Shown: positions 32,534 through 41,335 of the stretch, one piece after another
How the letters are laid out: every line of letters begins with the position of its first letter
Numbering within the stretch: position 1 is the first letter of the stretch
NCBI GenBank assembly: GCA_000752675.2
Contig: LM994625.1
Span: 183,030-247,029, forward strand
Length of the DNA stretch: 64,000 nt
Reading direction: 5' to 3'
From: a bacterium OL-1
Lineage (GTDB): Bacteria > Actinomycetota > Coriobacteriia > Coriobacteriales > Atopobiaceae
Program-made: the position numbers and the translations under genes
The notes under the pieces: model-generated
The model's input: the letters and a program-made list of their open reading frames with translations, nothing else
Database searches by the model: none
Told to the model about the DNA's origin: nothing

Positions 32534-33271
32534 TCACAGCGCGTAGCAGTCGTAGCGTATGGCCTTGCCGGCCACGGTGTAGCTGGGCTTCTCTCCAGCA
32601 AGCCATGGTCCCTTGGCCGGACGCTTCACCACAATGCGGCGAGGGCCCGCAGCCCGAGCGGCGTCCATGAGGCCGCGCTCGTCGTCACACGGCCGCTCCA
32701 GGCGTTGAATGAGCTGCAGCTTCTTCTTGACGGCCGCGCTCTTGCGGCGCTCGGGAAACATGGGGTCGAGAAGGACCACGTCAGGCGAGAAGCCCAGCGC
32801 GGGAAGCGCCGGCACGGAGTCCTCGCCGCGAAGCTCCATGCGTGAGACCGCCTCCGCCAGCGCCGGGTCCGCCGCCGCACGTGCCAGGGCGTCGCCCAGA
32901 AGCGCGCAGATCACGGGGTCGCGCTCGAAGAGCGTCACCGAGAAGCCCGCCGCAGCCAAAAGCAGCGAGTCCTCCCCCATCCCGGCCGTCGCGTCCACAG
33001 CCGTGAGCGGACCGGCCGCCCCGCGAATGCGTGCCGCGCGCACCACCAGCTCGCGGTTGAGGTTGCCCGCGCGAAGGCGCGGCACCATGCGTGAGAGGTC
33101 CGCGGCAAGCGACATGCCGTCACCCTCGAGCGAGAGACCCTTCTCGCCCACAAGAAGGCACAGCCCACCCACAGCAGCACTGGTACCCACGGGCACGCCG
33201 AGGCGCACCGCAAGCTCCTGCGCCCGCGCCGCATCCCCTCCTGCGCCAACCTCTACAACCAGGCCCTCCAC
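32534..33271 (-). CDS. rsmJ: RsmJ-like 16S rRNA (guanine-N2) methyltransferase
   Basis: A 245-residue class I SAM methyltransferase. DATAGMGEDSLLLAAAGFSVTLFERDP is the SAM-binding motif I/II, and VVLLDPMFPERRKSAAVKKKLQL is the RsmJ catalytic region; the C-terminus has VVKRPAKGPWL. RsmJ modifies G1516 of 16S rRNA. The start is a GTG 6 bp after the stop of the ABC gene, with no strong ribosome-binding site, implying coupled translation. The gap downstream to the COG0523 gene (144 bp) shows nothing notable. Confidence 0.85.
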   Translation of the reverse strand: MEGLVVEVGAGGDAARAQELAVRLGVPVGTSAAVGGLCLLVGEKGLSLEGDGMSLAADLSRMVPRLRAGNLNRELVVRAARIRGAAGPLTAVDATAGMGEDSLLLAAAGFSVTLFERDPVICALLGDALARAAADPALAEAVSRMELRGEDSVPALPALGFSPDVVLLDPMFPERRKSAAVKKKLQLIQRLERPCDDERGLMDAARAAGPRRIVVKRPAKGPWLAGEKPSYTVAGKAIRYDCYAL

Positions 33272-33277
33272 CGGCGT

Positions 33278-34096
33278 CTACGCCCCGTACTGTCCGCGCA
33301 TCGAGTACCAGCCGTCGTGCTCGTCCACCACTAGCGGCACGTCAAAGAGATCGGAGAGGACCTTGTCGCACAGGATCTGCTCCTTGGGGCCATCGGCGAA
33401 GATGGCTGCATTCTTGATGAGCATCACGCGCCCGATGGCCGGGATGATGTCCTCGGGGTAGTGCGTGACCAGGATGATCGAGCGGCCCTCGGCGGCTAGT
33501 GTGCTCATGGTCTCGCGCACGTGGTACATGCCCTCGGGATCAAGGCCGGTGCACGGCTCGTCAAAGACGAGCACCTGCGGGTCGCGGATAAGCTCGCGTG
33601 CCACCAGGACGCGGCGGGCCTGGCCGGTCGAGAGGGTCATCACGTCGCAATCGGCCACCTCGGGGATGCCCAGGCGGTCAAGCGCATCGAGCGCCAGCTG
33701 GCGGTCGCGCTCGGTGACCTCCACCTGCTTGGGCAGCCCCAGCGTGCCAAAGAGCCCGCCCACCACGATGTCGACGGACGGCAGGTGCACGCGGATCTGC
33801 TCGTGCATGGTAGAGCTCACCACGCCCAGCGCGCGACGCACGTCGGTAAGCTGCGGGCGCGGATTGCCGCGAAAGCGTACCGGCGGCTCGTCTCGGTAGA
33901 GCGGAAAGACCTCCCTGGTGAGGAGCTGTATGAACGTGGACTTGCCCGCGCCGTTGGGGCCAAGAAGCGCCACGTGCTCGCCCTCGTGCAGCGTGAAGTC
34001 GTCCACGTGGAGGATGGTCTTGCTCGCCCTCACCACGCTGGCGTCGTGGATGGCAAAGAGCGGCGTATTGTCGCCGGCGTTCTTCTCGCCCTGCAT
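33278..34096 (-). CDS. ABC-type ATP-binding protein, no cognate permease
   Basis: A 272-residue single ABC ATPase: Walker A LLGPNGAGKSTF, an unusual Q-loop region (GVVSSTMHEQIRVHLPSVDIVVGG), signature LSTGQARRVLVAREL, Walker B VLVFDEPCTGLD and switch His in LVTHYPEDI. It resembles YlmA/ModF-like orphan ATPases. No membrane partner is nearby, so transport is doubtful; a regulatory or translation-related role is possible. It is followed by rsmJ in one operon. Confidence 0.85.
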   Translation of the reverse strand: MQGEKNAGDNTPLFAIHDASVVRASKTILHVDDFTLHEGEHVALLGPNGAGKSTFIQLLTREVFPLYRDEPPVRFRGNPRPQLTDVRRALGVVSSTMHEQIRVHLPSVDIVVGGLFGTLGLPKQVEVTERDRQLALDALDRLGIPEVADCDVMTLSTGQARRVLVARELIRDPQVLVFDEPCTGLDPEGMYHVRETMSTLAAEGRSIILVTHYPEDIIPAIGRVMLIKNAAIFADGPKEQILCDKVLSDLFDVPLVVDEHDGWYSMRGQYGA

Positions 34097-34146
34097 GCGG
34101 TCTCCCGGTTTTTCCTTGGTGTAACTTCACACAAACGCACCACCAC

Positions 34147-34174
34147 TTGGGGTGTCGTACAGACCTACTATAAG
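34147..34174 (+). promoter_or_regulatory. Putative promoter of ilvA
   Basis: TTGGGG (34147-34152), 16-bp spacer, TATAAG (34169-34174), about 78 bp upstream of the start codon. No riboswitch or leader peptide is recognised in the short leader. Confidence 0.45.
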
Positions 34175-34251
34175 CATTACGTGCGCGTTCGCGGCAGATT
34201 GGCGACGCGCTGTAACACGCCGTCACGTCCTTTGCGCAGATAGGGGTCCCT

Positions 34252-35472
34252 ATGCCAGAGATGCTCACACTTGAGGCTTTCGAGGAGGCATCCGAGAAAG
34301 TCAAAGAGGTCACGCTCGAGACGAAACTCATTGAGAGCCCGTACCTCTCGGCGGCGACCGGCAACCGCATGTGGCTCAAGCCCGAGAACATGCAGCGCAC
34401 CGGCGCCTACAAGCTGCGCGGCGCGTACTACAAGATCTCGAAGCTCTCCCAGGAGGAGCTTGACCGCGGCGTGATCACCGCAAGTGCCGGCAACCACGCG
34501 CAGGGCGTGGCGTACGCCGCCACCCACGCGGGCGCACGCTCCATCGTGGTCATGCCCACCACCACACCGCTCATCAAGGTCGAGCGCACCAAGGGCTACG
34601 GCGCCGAGGTCATCCTCTACGGCGACGTCTTTGACGACGCCAAGCAGCGCGCCGTGGAGCTGGCCGAGGAGCAGGGCCTCACCTACATCCCACCGTTCAA
34701 CGACACCACGGTGGCAACCGGCCAGGGCACCATCGCCATGGAGATCATCCAGGAGCTGCCGCTGGTCGACACCATCCTCGTGCCTGTGGGCGGCGGCGGC
34801 CTGGCCTGCGGCGTCTCGACTTTCGCCAAACTCTACAACCCCAAGATCCGCGTCATTGGCGTGGAGCCCACCGGCGCGGCAAGCCTCACGGCGGCGCTCG
34901 AGGCCGGCCACGTGGTGAAGCTCCCCAGCGCCAACACCATCGCCGACGGCACGGCCGTGCTCGAGGTGGGCGACAAGGTCTTCCCTTACCTGCAGCAGAA
35001 CCTCGACGACGTCATCTGCGTGGACGACGATGAGCTTGTTGTCTCGTTCCTCGACATGGTCGAGAACCACAAGATGATCGTCGAGAACTCCGGCCTGCTC
35101 ACGGTTGCCGCCGCAAAGCACCTGCCCGCCGAGGGCAAGCGCGTGGCGTGCATCCTCTCCGGCGGCAACATGGACGTGATCACCATGTCGAGCGTGGTGC
35201 AGCACGGCCTCATCCAGCGCGGCCGCATCTTCACCGTGAGCGTGCTGCTCCCCGACCGCCCGGGCATGCTGGTGCGCGTGGCCAGCGTGATCGCCGAGCA
35301 AAACGGCAACGTGATCAAGCTCGAGCACAACCAGTTTGTCTCGACCAACAGGAACGCGGCGGTCGAGCTGCGCGTGACCATCGAGGCGTACGGCGAGGAG
35401 CACAAGGCGCAGATCGTGGACGCAATCCACAAGGCAGGCTTCGACCCCACGCTGGTGCAGACGTCGCTGTAG
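34252..35472 (+). CDS. ilvA: Threonine ammonia-lyase with ACT domain
   Basis: A 406-residue PLP enzyme that converts L-threonine to 2-oxobutanoate and ammonia. The PLP lysine is in RTGAYKLRGAYYK (about residue 54), with SAGNHAQGVA and VPVGGGGLACGVS phosphate-binding loops. A C-terminal ACT domain (about 330-406, VSVLLPDRPGMLVRVASVIAEQ) suggests allosteric control. Length and single ACT domain fit the TdcB/IlvA short type. Position next to the leu operon supports branched-chain amino acid synthesis, though a catabolic role is not excluded. Confidence 0.92.
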   Translation: MPEMLTLEAFEEASEKVKEVTLETKLIESPYLSAATGNRMWLKPENMQRTGAYKLRGAYYKISKLSQEELDRGVITASAGNHAQGVAYAATHAGARSIVVMPTTTPLIKVERTKGYGAEVILYGDVFDDAKQRAVELAEEQGLTYIPPFNDTTVATGQGTIAMEIIQELPLVDTILVPVGGGGLACGVSTFAKLYNPKIRVIGVEPTGAASLTAALEAGHVVKLPSANTIADGTAVLEVGDKVFPYLQQNLDDVICVDDDELVVSFLDMVENHKMIVENSGLLTVAAAKHLPAEGKRVACILSGGNMDVITMSSVVQHGLIQRGRIFTVSVLLPDRPGMLVRVASVIAEQNGNVIKLEHNQFVSTNRNAAVELRVTIEAYGEEHKAQIVDAIHKAGFDPTLVQTSL

Positions 35473-35481
35473 CGGCACAGA

Positions 35482-35525
35482 CGCACTCTCCGGCTATCCG
35501 TGTCGCCGGAGAGTGCGTTTTGTTG
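35482..35525 (+). terminator. Intrinsic terminator after ilvA
   Basis: Perfect 13-bp stem CGCACTCTCCGGC (35482-35494) with 35505-35517, 10-nt loop, then TTTTGTTG. Confidence 0.92.
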
Positions 35526-35620
35526 CGGATGCACGCAGAATTGAGCCCTCCGGCGACATTTTGTCTCCGGAGGGCTTGCTTTGTTGCAAATGCCGCCAAA
35601 ATGGGCCTTCCGGCGACGCT
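35517..35620. repeat. Two imperfect direct repeats with a second hairpin
   Basis: A unit of about 40 bp (TTTGTTGC...TCCGGCGAC) occurs at 35518-35557 and 35579-35617. The first contributes a hairpin AGCCCTCCGG (35544-35553) / CCGGAGGGCT (35567-35576). They follow the ilvA terminator and fill the convergent gap before leuB. Confidence 0.65.
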
Positions 35621-35679
35621 GCTGAGACAAACGCGGCGCGCCGAGAAGCGCATGGTGACCGCGCGGCGGCGCGGCGCCC

Positions 35680-36792
35680 CTACAGGTACTCCACGACCTT
35701 GTCGCCCATCGCGGCGGTTCCCAGCACGTGGTCTGCCGGCGTGGCGTCATCGGCGATGTCGCGGGTGCGCCAGCCGTCGTCGAGGACGCGCTCCACGGCA
35801 GACTCGACCCAGCCAGCCTCCCCGGTCATGTCAAGGGCGTAGGTGAGCATCATGCCCACCGAGAGGATCTGCGCCAGTGGGTTGGCGATTCCCTTGCCGG
35901 CGATGTCCGGCGCGGAGCCAGCGGAGGGCTCAAAGAGCGAGACGCCGTCGCCCAGGCTCGCGCTCGCGAGCATGCCAAGCGAACCCGTGATCTGCGCGGC
36001 CTCGTCGGAGAGGATGTCGCCAAACATGTTCTCTGTCACGACGACGTCAAAGTCCGCTGGCCTGTTTATGAGCTGCATGGCGGTGTTGTCAACGAGCAGG
36101 TCCTCAAGCTCGACCTCGGGGAACTCCTCGTCATGGACGCGATGCACAACCTCGCGCCACATGCGGGAGGTCTCCAGCACGTTGCGCTTGTCGACGCTCG
36201 TGACCTTGTTGCGGCGCTTGCGGGCAGCCTCAAACGCCTTGCGCGCAATGCGCTCGACCTCGTACTCGCGGTACTCCATGGTGTCGTAGGCACGCTGCCC
36301 GCGGCCGCCGTTGGCACCCGCGCCCTCCTCGTCGTAGAAGCGCTCGCGGCGCCCAAAGTACAGGCCACCGGTGAGCTCGCGTACAATCACCAGGTCAACG
36401 CCCTTGATGACCTCTGGACGAAGCGTCGAGGCGCCCGCCAGAGCGTCGTAGATCTTGACGGGGCGCAGGTTGGTGTAGAGGCCCAGGCCCTTGCGAATGC
36501 CGAGAAGCCCCTGCTCCGGACGAGGGGCGTTTGGGTCGGTAGAGTCCCACTTGGGCCCGCCCACAGAGGCGAGAAGGACGGCGTCCGAGGCCTTGGCAGC
36601 GTTGAGCGTCTCGTCGGGCAGGGGACTTCCGCAGGCATCGATGGCAGCGCCGCCAATGAGGTGGTCCTCGCAGACAAAGTCGACATTGGCCTTCTCGCCC
36701 ACTGCTGCCAGGACCTTCTTGCCCTCGGCCATGATCTCGGGGCCAATGCCGTCGCCCGGCAGTGTGCACACGCGATAGATTGCCTTAGCCAT
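35680..36792 (-). CDS. leuB: 3-isopropylmalate dehydrogenase
   Basis: A 370-residue beta-decarboxylating dehydrogenase that oxidises 3-isopropylmalate to 2-oxoisocaproate with NAD+. Features: LPGDGIGPEIMAEG at the N-terminus, LLASVGGPKWD, LRPEVIKGVDLVIVRELTGGLYFG, and VVTENMFGDILSDEAAQITGSLGML for Mg2+ binding. It is the last gene of the leucine operon, 2 bp after the leuD stop. Confidence 0.96.
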   Translation of the reverse strand: MAKAIYRVCTLPGDGIGPEIMAEGKKVLAAVGEKANVDFVCEDHLIGGAAIDACGSPLPDETLNAAKASDAVLLASVGGPKWDSTDPNAPRPEQGLLGIRKGLGLYTNLRPVKIYDALAGASTLRPEVIKGVDLVIVRELTGGLYFGRRERFYDEEGAGANGGRGQRAYDTMEYREYEVERIARKAFEAARKRRNKVTSVDKRNVLETSRMWREVVHRVHDEEFPEVELEDLLVDNTAMQLINRPADFDVVVTENMFGDILSDEAAQITGSLGMLASASLGDGVSLFEPSAGSAPDIAGKGIANPLAQILSVGMMLTYALDMTGEAGWVESAVERVLDDGWRTRDIADDATPADHVLGTAAMGDKVVEYL

Positions 36793-36794
36793 TG

Positions 36795-37301
36795 CTACTC
36801 GCCCCTCTTCTCGGCCAGCACGTGCTTGGTGCGCGCGACAAGCCCGCCCTCGTTGATGATGTCCTGGATGAACGGCGGAAACGGCTGCGCGTGGAAGACG
36901 GCGCCCGTGGTCTCGTCCGTGATGGCGCCGGTATCGGCGTCGACGCTCACCACGTCGCCGTCAGAGATGGCGTCCGCGGCCTCGGGGCACTCCAGGATGG
37001 GGAGACCCATGTTGATCGAGTTGCGGTAGAAGATGCGCGCGAAGCTCTTGGCGATGACGCACGAGACGCCCGCCGCCTTGATCGCCACGGGCGCGTGCTC
37101 ACGAGACGAGCCGCAGCCAAAGTTCTCGTCGGCCACGATGATGTCGCCCGGCTTCACGCGAGAGACGAAGGTCTTGTCGAGGTCCTCAAGGCAGTGCTTG
37201 GCAAGCTCGGCGGGATCCGACGTGTTGAGGTAGCGAGCAGGAATAATGACGTCGGTGTCTATGTCTCTGCCGTAGCGAAAGACGGTTCCTCGGAACTGCA
37301 T
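36795..37301 (-). CDS. leuD: 3-isopropylmalate dehydratase small subunit
   Basis: A 168-residue small subunit of isopropylmalate isomerase. [16 protein letters not shown] and [21 protein letters not shown] are the swivel-domain signatures; [19 protein letters not shown] follows. It pairs with LeuC encoded upstream. The ATG at 37301 follows GAAAGGA. An unusual 348-bp spacer with two long hairpins separates it from leuC. Confidence 0.95.
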   Translation of the reverse strand: MQFRGTVFRYGRDIDTDVIIPARYLNTSDPAELAKHCLEDLDKTFVSRVKPGDIIVADENFGCGSSREHAPVAIKAAGVSCVIAKSFARIFYRNSINMGLPILECPEAADAISDGDVVSVDADTGAITDETTGAVFHAQPFPPFIQDIINEGGLVARTKHVLAEKRGE

Positions 37302-37325
37302 GGGTTTCCTTTCTACTCGGGAGCG

Positions 37326-37409
37326 GCGGCCACCCTTGCCTCCCGCTTCGGACAGTCCTCGCCGCAAAAGGCGCGGCTGCGGAACTCGCGGAGCGGCAAG
37401 GGTGGCCGC
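37326..37409. repeat. Long-loop hairpin in the leuC-leuD gap (1)
   Basis: Perfect 15-bp stem GCGGCCACCCTTGCC (37326-37340) with 37395-37409 around a 54-nt loop. The 348-bp gap 37302-37649 holds this and the next hairpin; no gene is evident. Confidence 0.75.
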
Positions 37410-37566
37410 TGCCCCGGAGTTGAAACAAATACGCAGGCGAGAGGAACCGTCTTTCGCGTCAGAGCCCTGACGGAACCTCCACCCCGGTAAAAACAAAAGA
37501 AGCAAAGAGCGCGGCCGGTGGGGCGCCCGTGGCCGGCTGCGGGCTTGCGACTGTCTTGCGACCCAA

Positions 37567-37641
37567 GGGTGCGGCCTTTCTCTCCTATGCGAGTTCTTGG
37601 CGCAGCCAAGCTGTCTGAGCACGGGAAGAAAGGCCGCACCC
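37567..37641. repeat. Long-loop hairpin in the leuC-leuD gap (2)
   Basis: Perfect 15-bp stem GGGTGCGGCCTTTCT (37567-37581) with 37627-37641, loop 45 nt containing a small CTTGGC/GCCAAG hairpin. It follows leuC by about 10 bp on the minus strand and may attenuate leuD-leuB. Confidence 0.75.
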
Positions 37642-37649
37642 CCCTGTGC

Positions 37650-38912
37650 CTACAGGTCAGACGGCAGCGCGATGTGGCCGGCCACGGCCGACGCGGCACA
37701 CACGGCCGGGCTCGCCAGGTAGACCTCGGACGTGGGGTCTCCCATGCGGCCGACGAAGTTGCGGTTGGTGGAGCTCACGCACTTCTCGCCTGCCGCCAGG
37801 ATGCCCATATAACCGCCCAGGCACGGGCCGCAGGTGGGCGTCGAGACCACGCAGTGAGCGTCGATGAAGACGTCCATGAGACCCTCGTGCACGCACTGCA
37901 GCCACACGGCCTGCGTCGCGGGAATCACGATGCAGCGCACGTTGGGGTTGACGGTCCTGCCACGCAGCACCTCTGCCGCAGCGCGCATGTCCTCGATGCG
38001 CCCGTTGGTGCAGGAGCCAATAACTGCCTGGTCGATGGTAATGTCGCGGCTCTCAGCAACGGGGTGTGTGTTGGAAGGGAGGTGCGGCCAGGAGACCTGC
38101 GGCACGACGTCTGCCGCGTCGATCTTGATGACCTGCTTGTAGGTCGCGTCCGGGTCGGGGTGGTACTCGGTGTACGGGCGCTCGGTGCGGCCTTCCAGCC
38201 AGGCGCGCGCGGTGTCGTCCACCTCGAAGAGACCCGCCTTGCCGCCAGCCTCGATGGCCATGTTGGCAATGGTCAGGCGCCCCTCAACGGAGAGGTCGCG
38301 GATGGTCGAGCCGGCAAACTCCATGGCGCAGTAGAGCGCACCGTCCACGCCGATCTTACCGATCACGTAGAGGATGATGTCCTTTGCGCTGGCGCCAGCG
38401 GGCAGCTTGCCGTCAATCTCGAAGCGGATGGTCTCGGGCACCTTGAACCACGCACGACCGGTCGCCATGCCCACGCCAGCGTCCGTGGAGCCAACGCCCG
38501 TGGAGAACGCACCGATGCCACCATAGGTGCAGGTGTGCGAATCCGCGCCAATGACCAGGTCGCCAGGGCCCACAATGCCGCGCTCGGGGAGAAGGGCATG
38601 CTCAATGCCCATGCAGCCCTGCTCGAAGTAGTGTGTGATGCCCATCTCGTGCGCAAAGTCGCGCGTGACCTTGGTCTGCTCGGCGCTCTTGATGTCCTTG
38701 TTGGGGCTGTAGTGGTCGGGCACCAGGCAGATTCGGTCGCGGTCAAAGACGCCAGCGCCAATCTCGCGCACGGTCTTGATGGCGATGGGCGCCGTGATGT
38801 CGTTGGCGAGCACGAGGTCGAGGTCGCATTCGATGAGCTGGCCGGGCACAACCTCGGGAAGGCCCGCGTGGGCTGCGAGGATCTTCTCGGCCATGGTCAT
38901 GGGACGTGCCAT
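37650..38912 (-). CDS. leuC: 3-isopropylmalate dehydratase large subunit
   Basis: A 420-residue aconitase-family protein of the short type. Cluster cysteines are in VIGSCTNGRIEDM (about residue 300) and CGPCLGGYMGIL; other motifs are LVPDHYSPNKD and VIGADSHTCTYGGIGAFSTGVGSTD. With LeuD it isomerises 2- to 3-isopropylmalate. The ATG abuts the leuA stop (TAAATG) with AAGGAGG inside the leuA 3' end. Confidence 0.95.
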   Translation of the reverse strand: MARPMTMAEKILAAHAGLPEVVPGQLIECDLDLVLANDITAPIAIKTVREIGAGVFDRDRICLVPDHYSPNKDIKSAEQTKVTRDFAHEMGITHYFEQGCMGIEHALLPERGIVGPGDLVIGADSHTCTYGGIGAFSTGVGSTDAGVGMATGRAWFKVPETIRFEIDGKLPAGASAKDIILYVIGKIGVDGALYCAMEFAGSTIRDLSVEGRLTIANMAIEAGGKAGLFEVDDTARAWLEGRTERPYTEYHPDPDATYKQVIKIDAADVVPQVSWPHLPSNTHPVAESRDITIDQAVIGSCTNGRIEDMRAAAEVLRGRTVNPNVRCIVIPATQAVWLQCVHEGLMDVFIDAHCVVSTPTCGPCLGGYMGILAAGEKCVSSTNRNFVGRMGDPTSEVYLASPAVCAASAVAGHIALPSDL

Positions 38913-40448
38913 TTACTTGCCCTCCTTGGAACGCGTAGTCTGAATCATGCGGTTGATGGCGTTGACGTAGGCCTTTGCGCTGGAGACCACGATGTCGTTG
39001 TCGGCGCCGCGGCCGGTGTAGACTCTGCCGTCCTCGGCGGTGATGCGCACCGTGACTTCGCCGATGGCATCGATGCCGCGGGTAATGGCCTTGACCGAGA
39101 ACTCCGCGAGGTCGCCGTGGACGGCAACCACCTGGTCGACGGCCTTGTACGCGGCATCGACGGGACCGGTGCCGGTGGCGCAGACCACGTGCCTCACGCC
39201 CAGCTCATCCGTGATGGTGGCCGTGGCGGTGGGCACGAGGGGGTCGCCACAAGAGACCTGCAGGGCGTCCAGGGTGTAGACGGCCGCAACCTCGCGCTGG
39301 CGCTCCTGGACAATGGACTCCAGGTCCTCGTCGTAGACTTCCTTCTTCTGGTCCGCAACCTCAAGGAAGCGCTTGTAGATGTCGTCATACTCCTCGGTGG
39401 AGAAGGTGTAGCCCAGCTCGGCAAGACGGTGCTTGAGGGCTGCGTGGCCGGAGCGCGCGGAGAGGATGATCTCGGAGCCTGCGGCGCCAACGTCCTCGGG
39501 GTTGATGATCTCGTAGGTGTCGCGCGCCTTGAGCACGCCGTCCTGGTGGATGCCGGAGCTGTGCGCGAACGCGTTGGCGCCCACGATGGCCTTGTTTGCC
39601 TGCACGTTCATGCCGGTGATGCGGCTCACCAGGTGGCTCGAGCGCGTGAGCTCGCGGGTGTTGACGTCCGTATAGGCATCAAGCTCGTCACCGTGCATCT
39701 TGATGGCCATGACGACTTCCTCGAGCGCGGTGTTGCCGGCGCGCTCGCCCAGGCCGTTGATGGTGCACTCGATCTGCGTGGCGCCGTTCTTGACGCCGGC
39801 CAGCGCAAGCGCGGTTGCCATGCCCAGGTCATTGTGGGTGTGAACGCTGATGGTGACGTTCTCGATGCCGCAGACGTTGTCGGCCAGGCCCTTGATGCGG
39901 GCGCCAAAGTCATCCGGCATCTGGTAGCCCGTGGTGTCCGGGATGTTCACCACGGTCGCGCCCGCGTCGACAGCGGCCTGAATCACGCGCTCAAGGAACT
40001 TCTGGTCCGCTCTGCCGGCGTCCTCGGCGTAGAACTCCACGTCCTCGACGTACTGCTTGGCGTACTTCACGCAGTGGATGGCGCGCTCGACGCACTCGTC
40101 CTCGGAGATGCGGAGCTTCTCGCGCAGGTGCTGCGGCGAGACGCCCAGGCCGGTGTGGATGCGCGGGCGCTTGGCGGTCTTCAGCGCCTCGGCCGCGCGG
40201 TCGATGTCTTTGTCAACGGCGCGCGTGAGGCCAACCACCACAGCGTCGTCGCCGGCGAGGCGTCCGATCTCCTGCACCGAGCGGAAGTCGCCCGGGGAGG
40301 AGATGGGGAAGCCCGCCTCGATGACGTCCACGTGCAGGCGCAGCAGCTGCTGGGCGATGACGAGCTTCTCCTCGGTGTTCATGGACGCGCCGGGCGACTG
40401 CTCGCCGTCGCGAAGGGTGGTGTCGAAGATGGCGATCTTGCGGGTCAT
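38913..40448 (-). CDS. leuA: 2-isopropylmalate synthase
   Basis: A 511-residue enzyme that condenses 2-oxoisovalerate with acetyl-CoA. The catalytic TIM barrel has [33 protein letters not shown] with metal-binding HxH, and [14 protein letters not shown]. The C-terminal LeuA dimer/allosteric domain (about 375-511) is complete, so leucine feedback inhibition is expected. ATG 40448 follows TGGAGG. Expression is probably governed by the leader peptide and hairpin upstream. Confidence 0.96.
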   Translation of the reverse strand: MTRKIAIFDTTLRDGEQSPGASMNTEEKLVIAQQLLRLHVDVIEAGFPISSPGDFRSVQEIGRLAGDDAVVVGLTRAVDKDIDRAAEALKTAKRPRIHTGLGVSPQHLREKLRISEDECVERAIHCVKYAKQYVEDVEFYAEDAGRADQKFLERVIQAAVDAGATVVNIPDTTGYQMPDDFGARIKGLADNVCGIENVTISVHTHNDLGMATALALAGVKNGATQIECTINGLGERAGNTALEEVVMAIKMHGDELDAYTDVNTRELTRSSHLVSRITGMNVQANKAIVGANAFAHSSGIHQDGVLKARDTYEIINPEDVGAAGSEIILSARSGHAALKHRLAELGYTFSTEEYDDIYKRFLEVADQKKEVYDEDLESIVQERQREVAAVYTLDALQVSCGDPLVPTATATITDELGVRHVVCATGTGPVDAAYKAVDQVVAVHGDLAEFSVKAITRGIDAIGEVTVRITAEDGRVYTGRGADNDIVVSSAKAYVNAINRMIQTTRSKEGK

Positions 40449-40520
40449 TGCTACCTCCATTGGATATGGACCCAGTGACTGGTACCAGGTTGCCTTGGGA
40501 TGGTGGCATGACACACGACA

Positions 40521-40570
40521 AGACCCAGCTGCCGCTGTCCCAAGGCGGGACGCGAACGCAAGCTGGGTCT
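40521..40570 (-). terminator. Attenuator hairpin of the leucine operon
   Basis: AGACCCAGCT (40570-40561 on the minus strand) pairs perfectly with AGCTGGGTCT (40530-40521), with an internal GTCCC/GGGAC pair. It lies between the leader peptide stop and leuA. The following TTGTCGTGTG is only moderately U-rich. Confidence 0.65.
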
Positions 40571-40594
40571 AATGATACCTGCTGGACCTCGGAC

Positions 40595-40681
40595 CTAGCG
40601 TGCGCTCGCGCACGTAAGCTCTAGGCCGAGTAGATCGAGGGCGAGAAGGTCCATGGGCAGCTCCTGGTGATTCATGCGCAT
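40595..40681 (-). CDS. leuL: Leucine operon leader peptide
   Basis: A 28-residue peptide read on the minus strand upstream of leuA: MRMNHQELPMDLLALDLLGL then ELTCASAR. It has eight leucines, seven of them in an 11-residue stretch (LLALDLLGLEL), and two leucines use the otherwise rare CTA codon. The ATG at 40681 is preceded by GGAGGGGAGGG. Ribosome stalling at leucine codons when charged tRNA-Leu is scarce would favour an antiterminated leader. A second ATG two codons later is possible. The 887-bp gap 40449-41335 holds this leader, the attenuator, and two repeat elements. Confidence 0.85.
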   Translation of the reverse strand: MRMNHQELPMDLLALDLLGLELTCASAR

Positions 40682-40845
40682 GTTCCCTCCCCTCCTGGCC
40701 GAGGCTGCTGACTGCAGCCGGTGTTGATTACTGTGGCACAGCGACATGGAACGGGCGCCGGAGTTTTGCGAGCGGTAGCCGAACGGAAACATTGCGCGGG
40801 TGTGCTGCGTTGAATGGTCTTCTCGACTGCCAGATCATCCGCGTT

Positions 40846-41086
40846 GCATCGAAGTGCCCTTCGTTACACGAATTCTGAGTTGTTTGCATCGAACTGGCTT
40901 TCGTTACACGTACTTTCATCAAGCTGCCGAGTATGAATTCCATTATTTTGGATATCTATTATAGTAAATACATTAATCTTGTATAATCTTGAGCCAGCTA
41001 CTTCAGCTATGCTAAATAGTACGTGTAACGAAGGTAAGTTCGATGCAGCAAAGGCATTTTTTGTGTAACGAAGGTAAGTTCGATGC
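40846..41086. repeat. Composite element: two direct units, AT-rich core, two inverted units
   Basis: Units of 25 bp: GCATCGAAGTGCCCTTCGTT at 40846-40870, GCATCGAACTGGCTTTCGTT at 40886-40910, then inverted copies 41022-41046 and 41062-41086 (GTAACGAAGGTAAGTTCGAT in both). Spacing is exactly 40 bp in each pair. The intervening 110 bp are strongly AT-rich. It has the same layout as 18448-18697 with unrelated unit sequence. Confidence 0.9.
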
Positions 41087-41126
41087 TGCAGACAGCCGAC
41101 CCCAGAGCTCTTCCGTCCTCCCTCTC

Positions 41127-41208
41127 CATTCTTTATCGGTTTTTGAGACTCATCAGATAATCTAACTGCGGAAACGCCGGGGATATTCTCAGATACCGAT
41201 AGAGAACG
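41127..41208. repeat. Long intergenic hairpin, family A copy 2
   Basis: Arms 41127-41139 (CATTCTTTATCGG) and 41196-41208 pair at 11 of 13 positions; inner TGAGA/TCTCA; loop core AACTGCGGAAACG at 41164. It stands directly beside the composite element, upstream of the SDR gene. Confidence 0.75.
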
Positions 41209-41335
41209 GCAACACGAACTCAACTCAACGAGCGGGAATGACAGACAACTCAACATAACGACAAATATGACATCAATCCAAAGCAATTGCCTCTATCCTC
41301 CTCACGGTTTGCTCGGTGGTCGCAAGGGAGAGCAT

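Noticed and set aside
40864..41286. Open minus-strand frame of 140 codons over the repeat region
   Set aside because: It crosses the repeat units and the AT-rich core, has no ribosome-binding site and no protein-like pattern.
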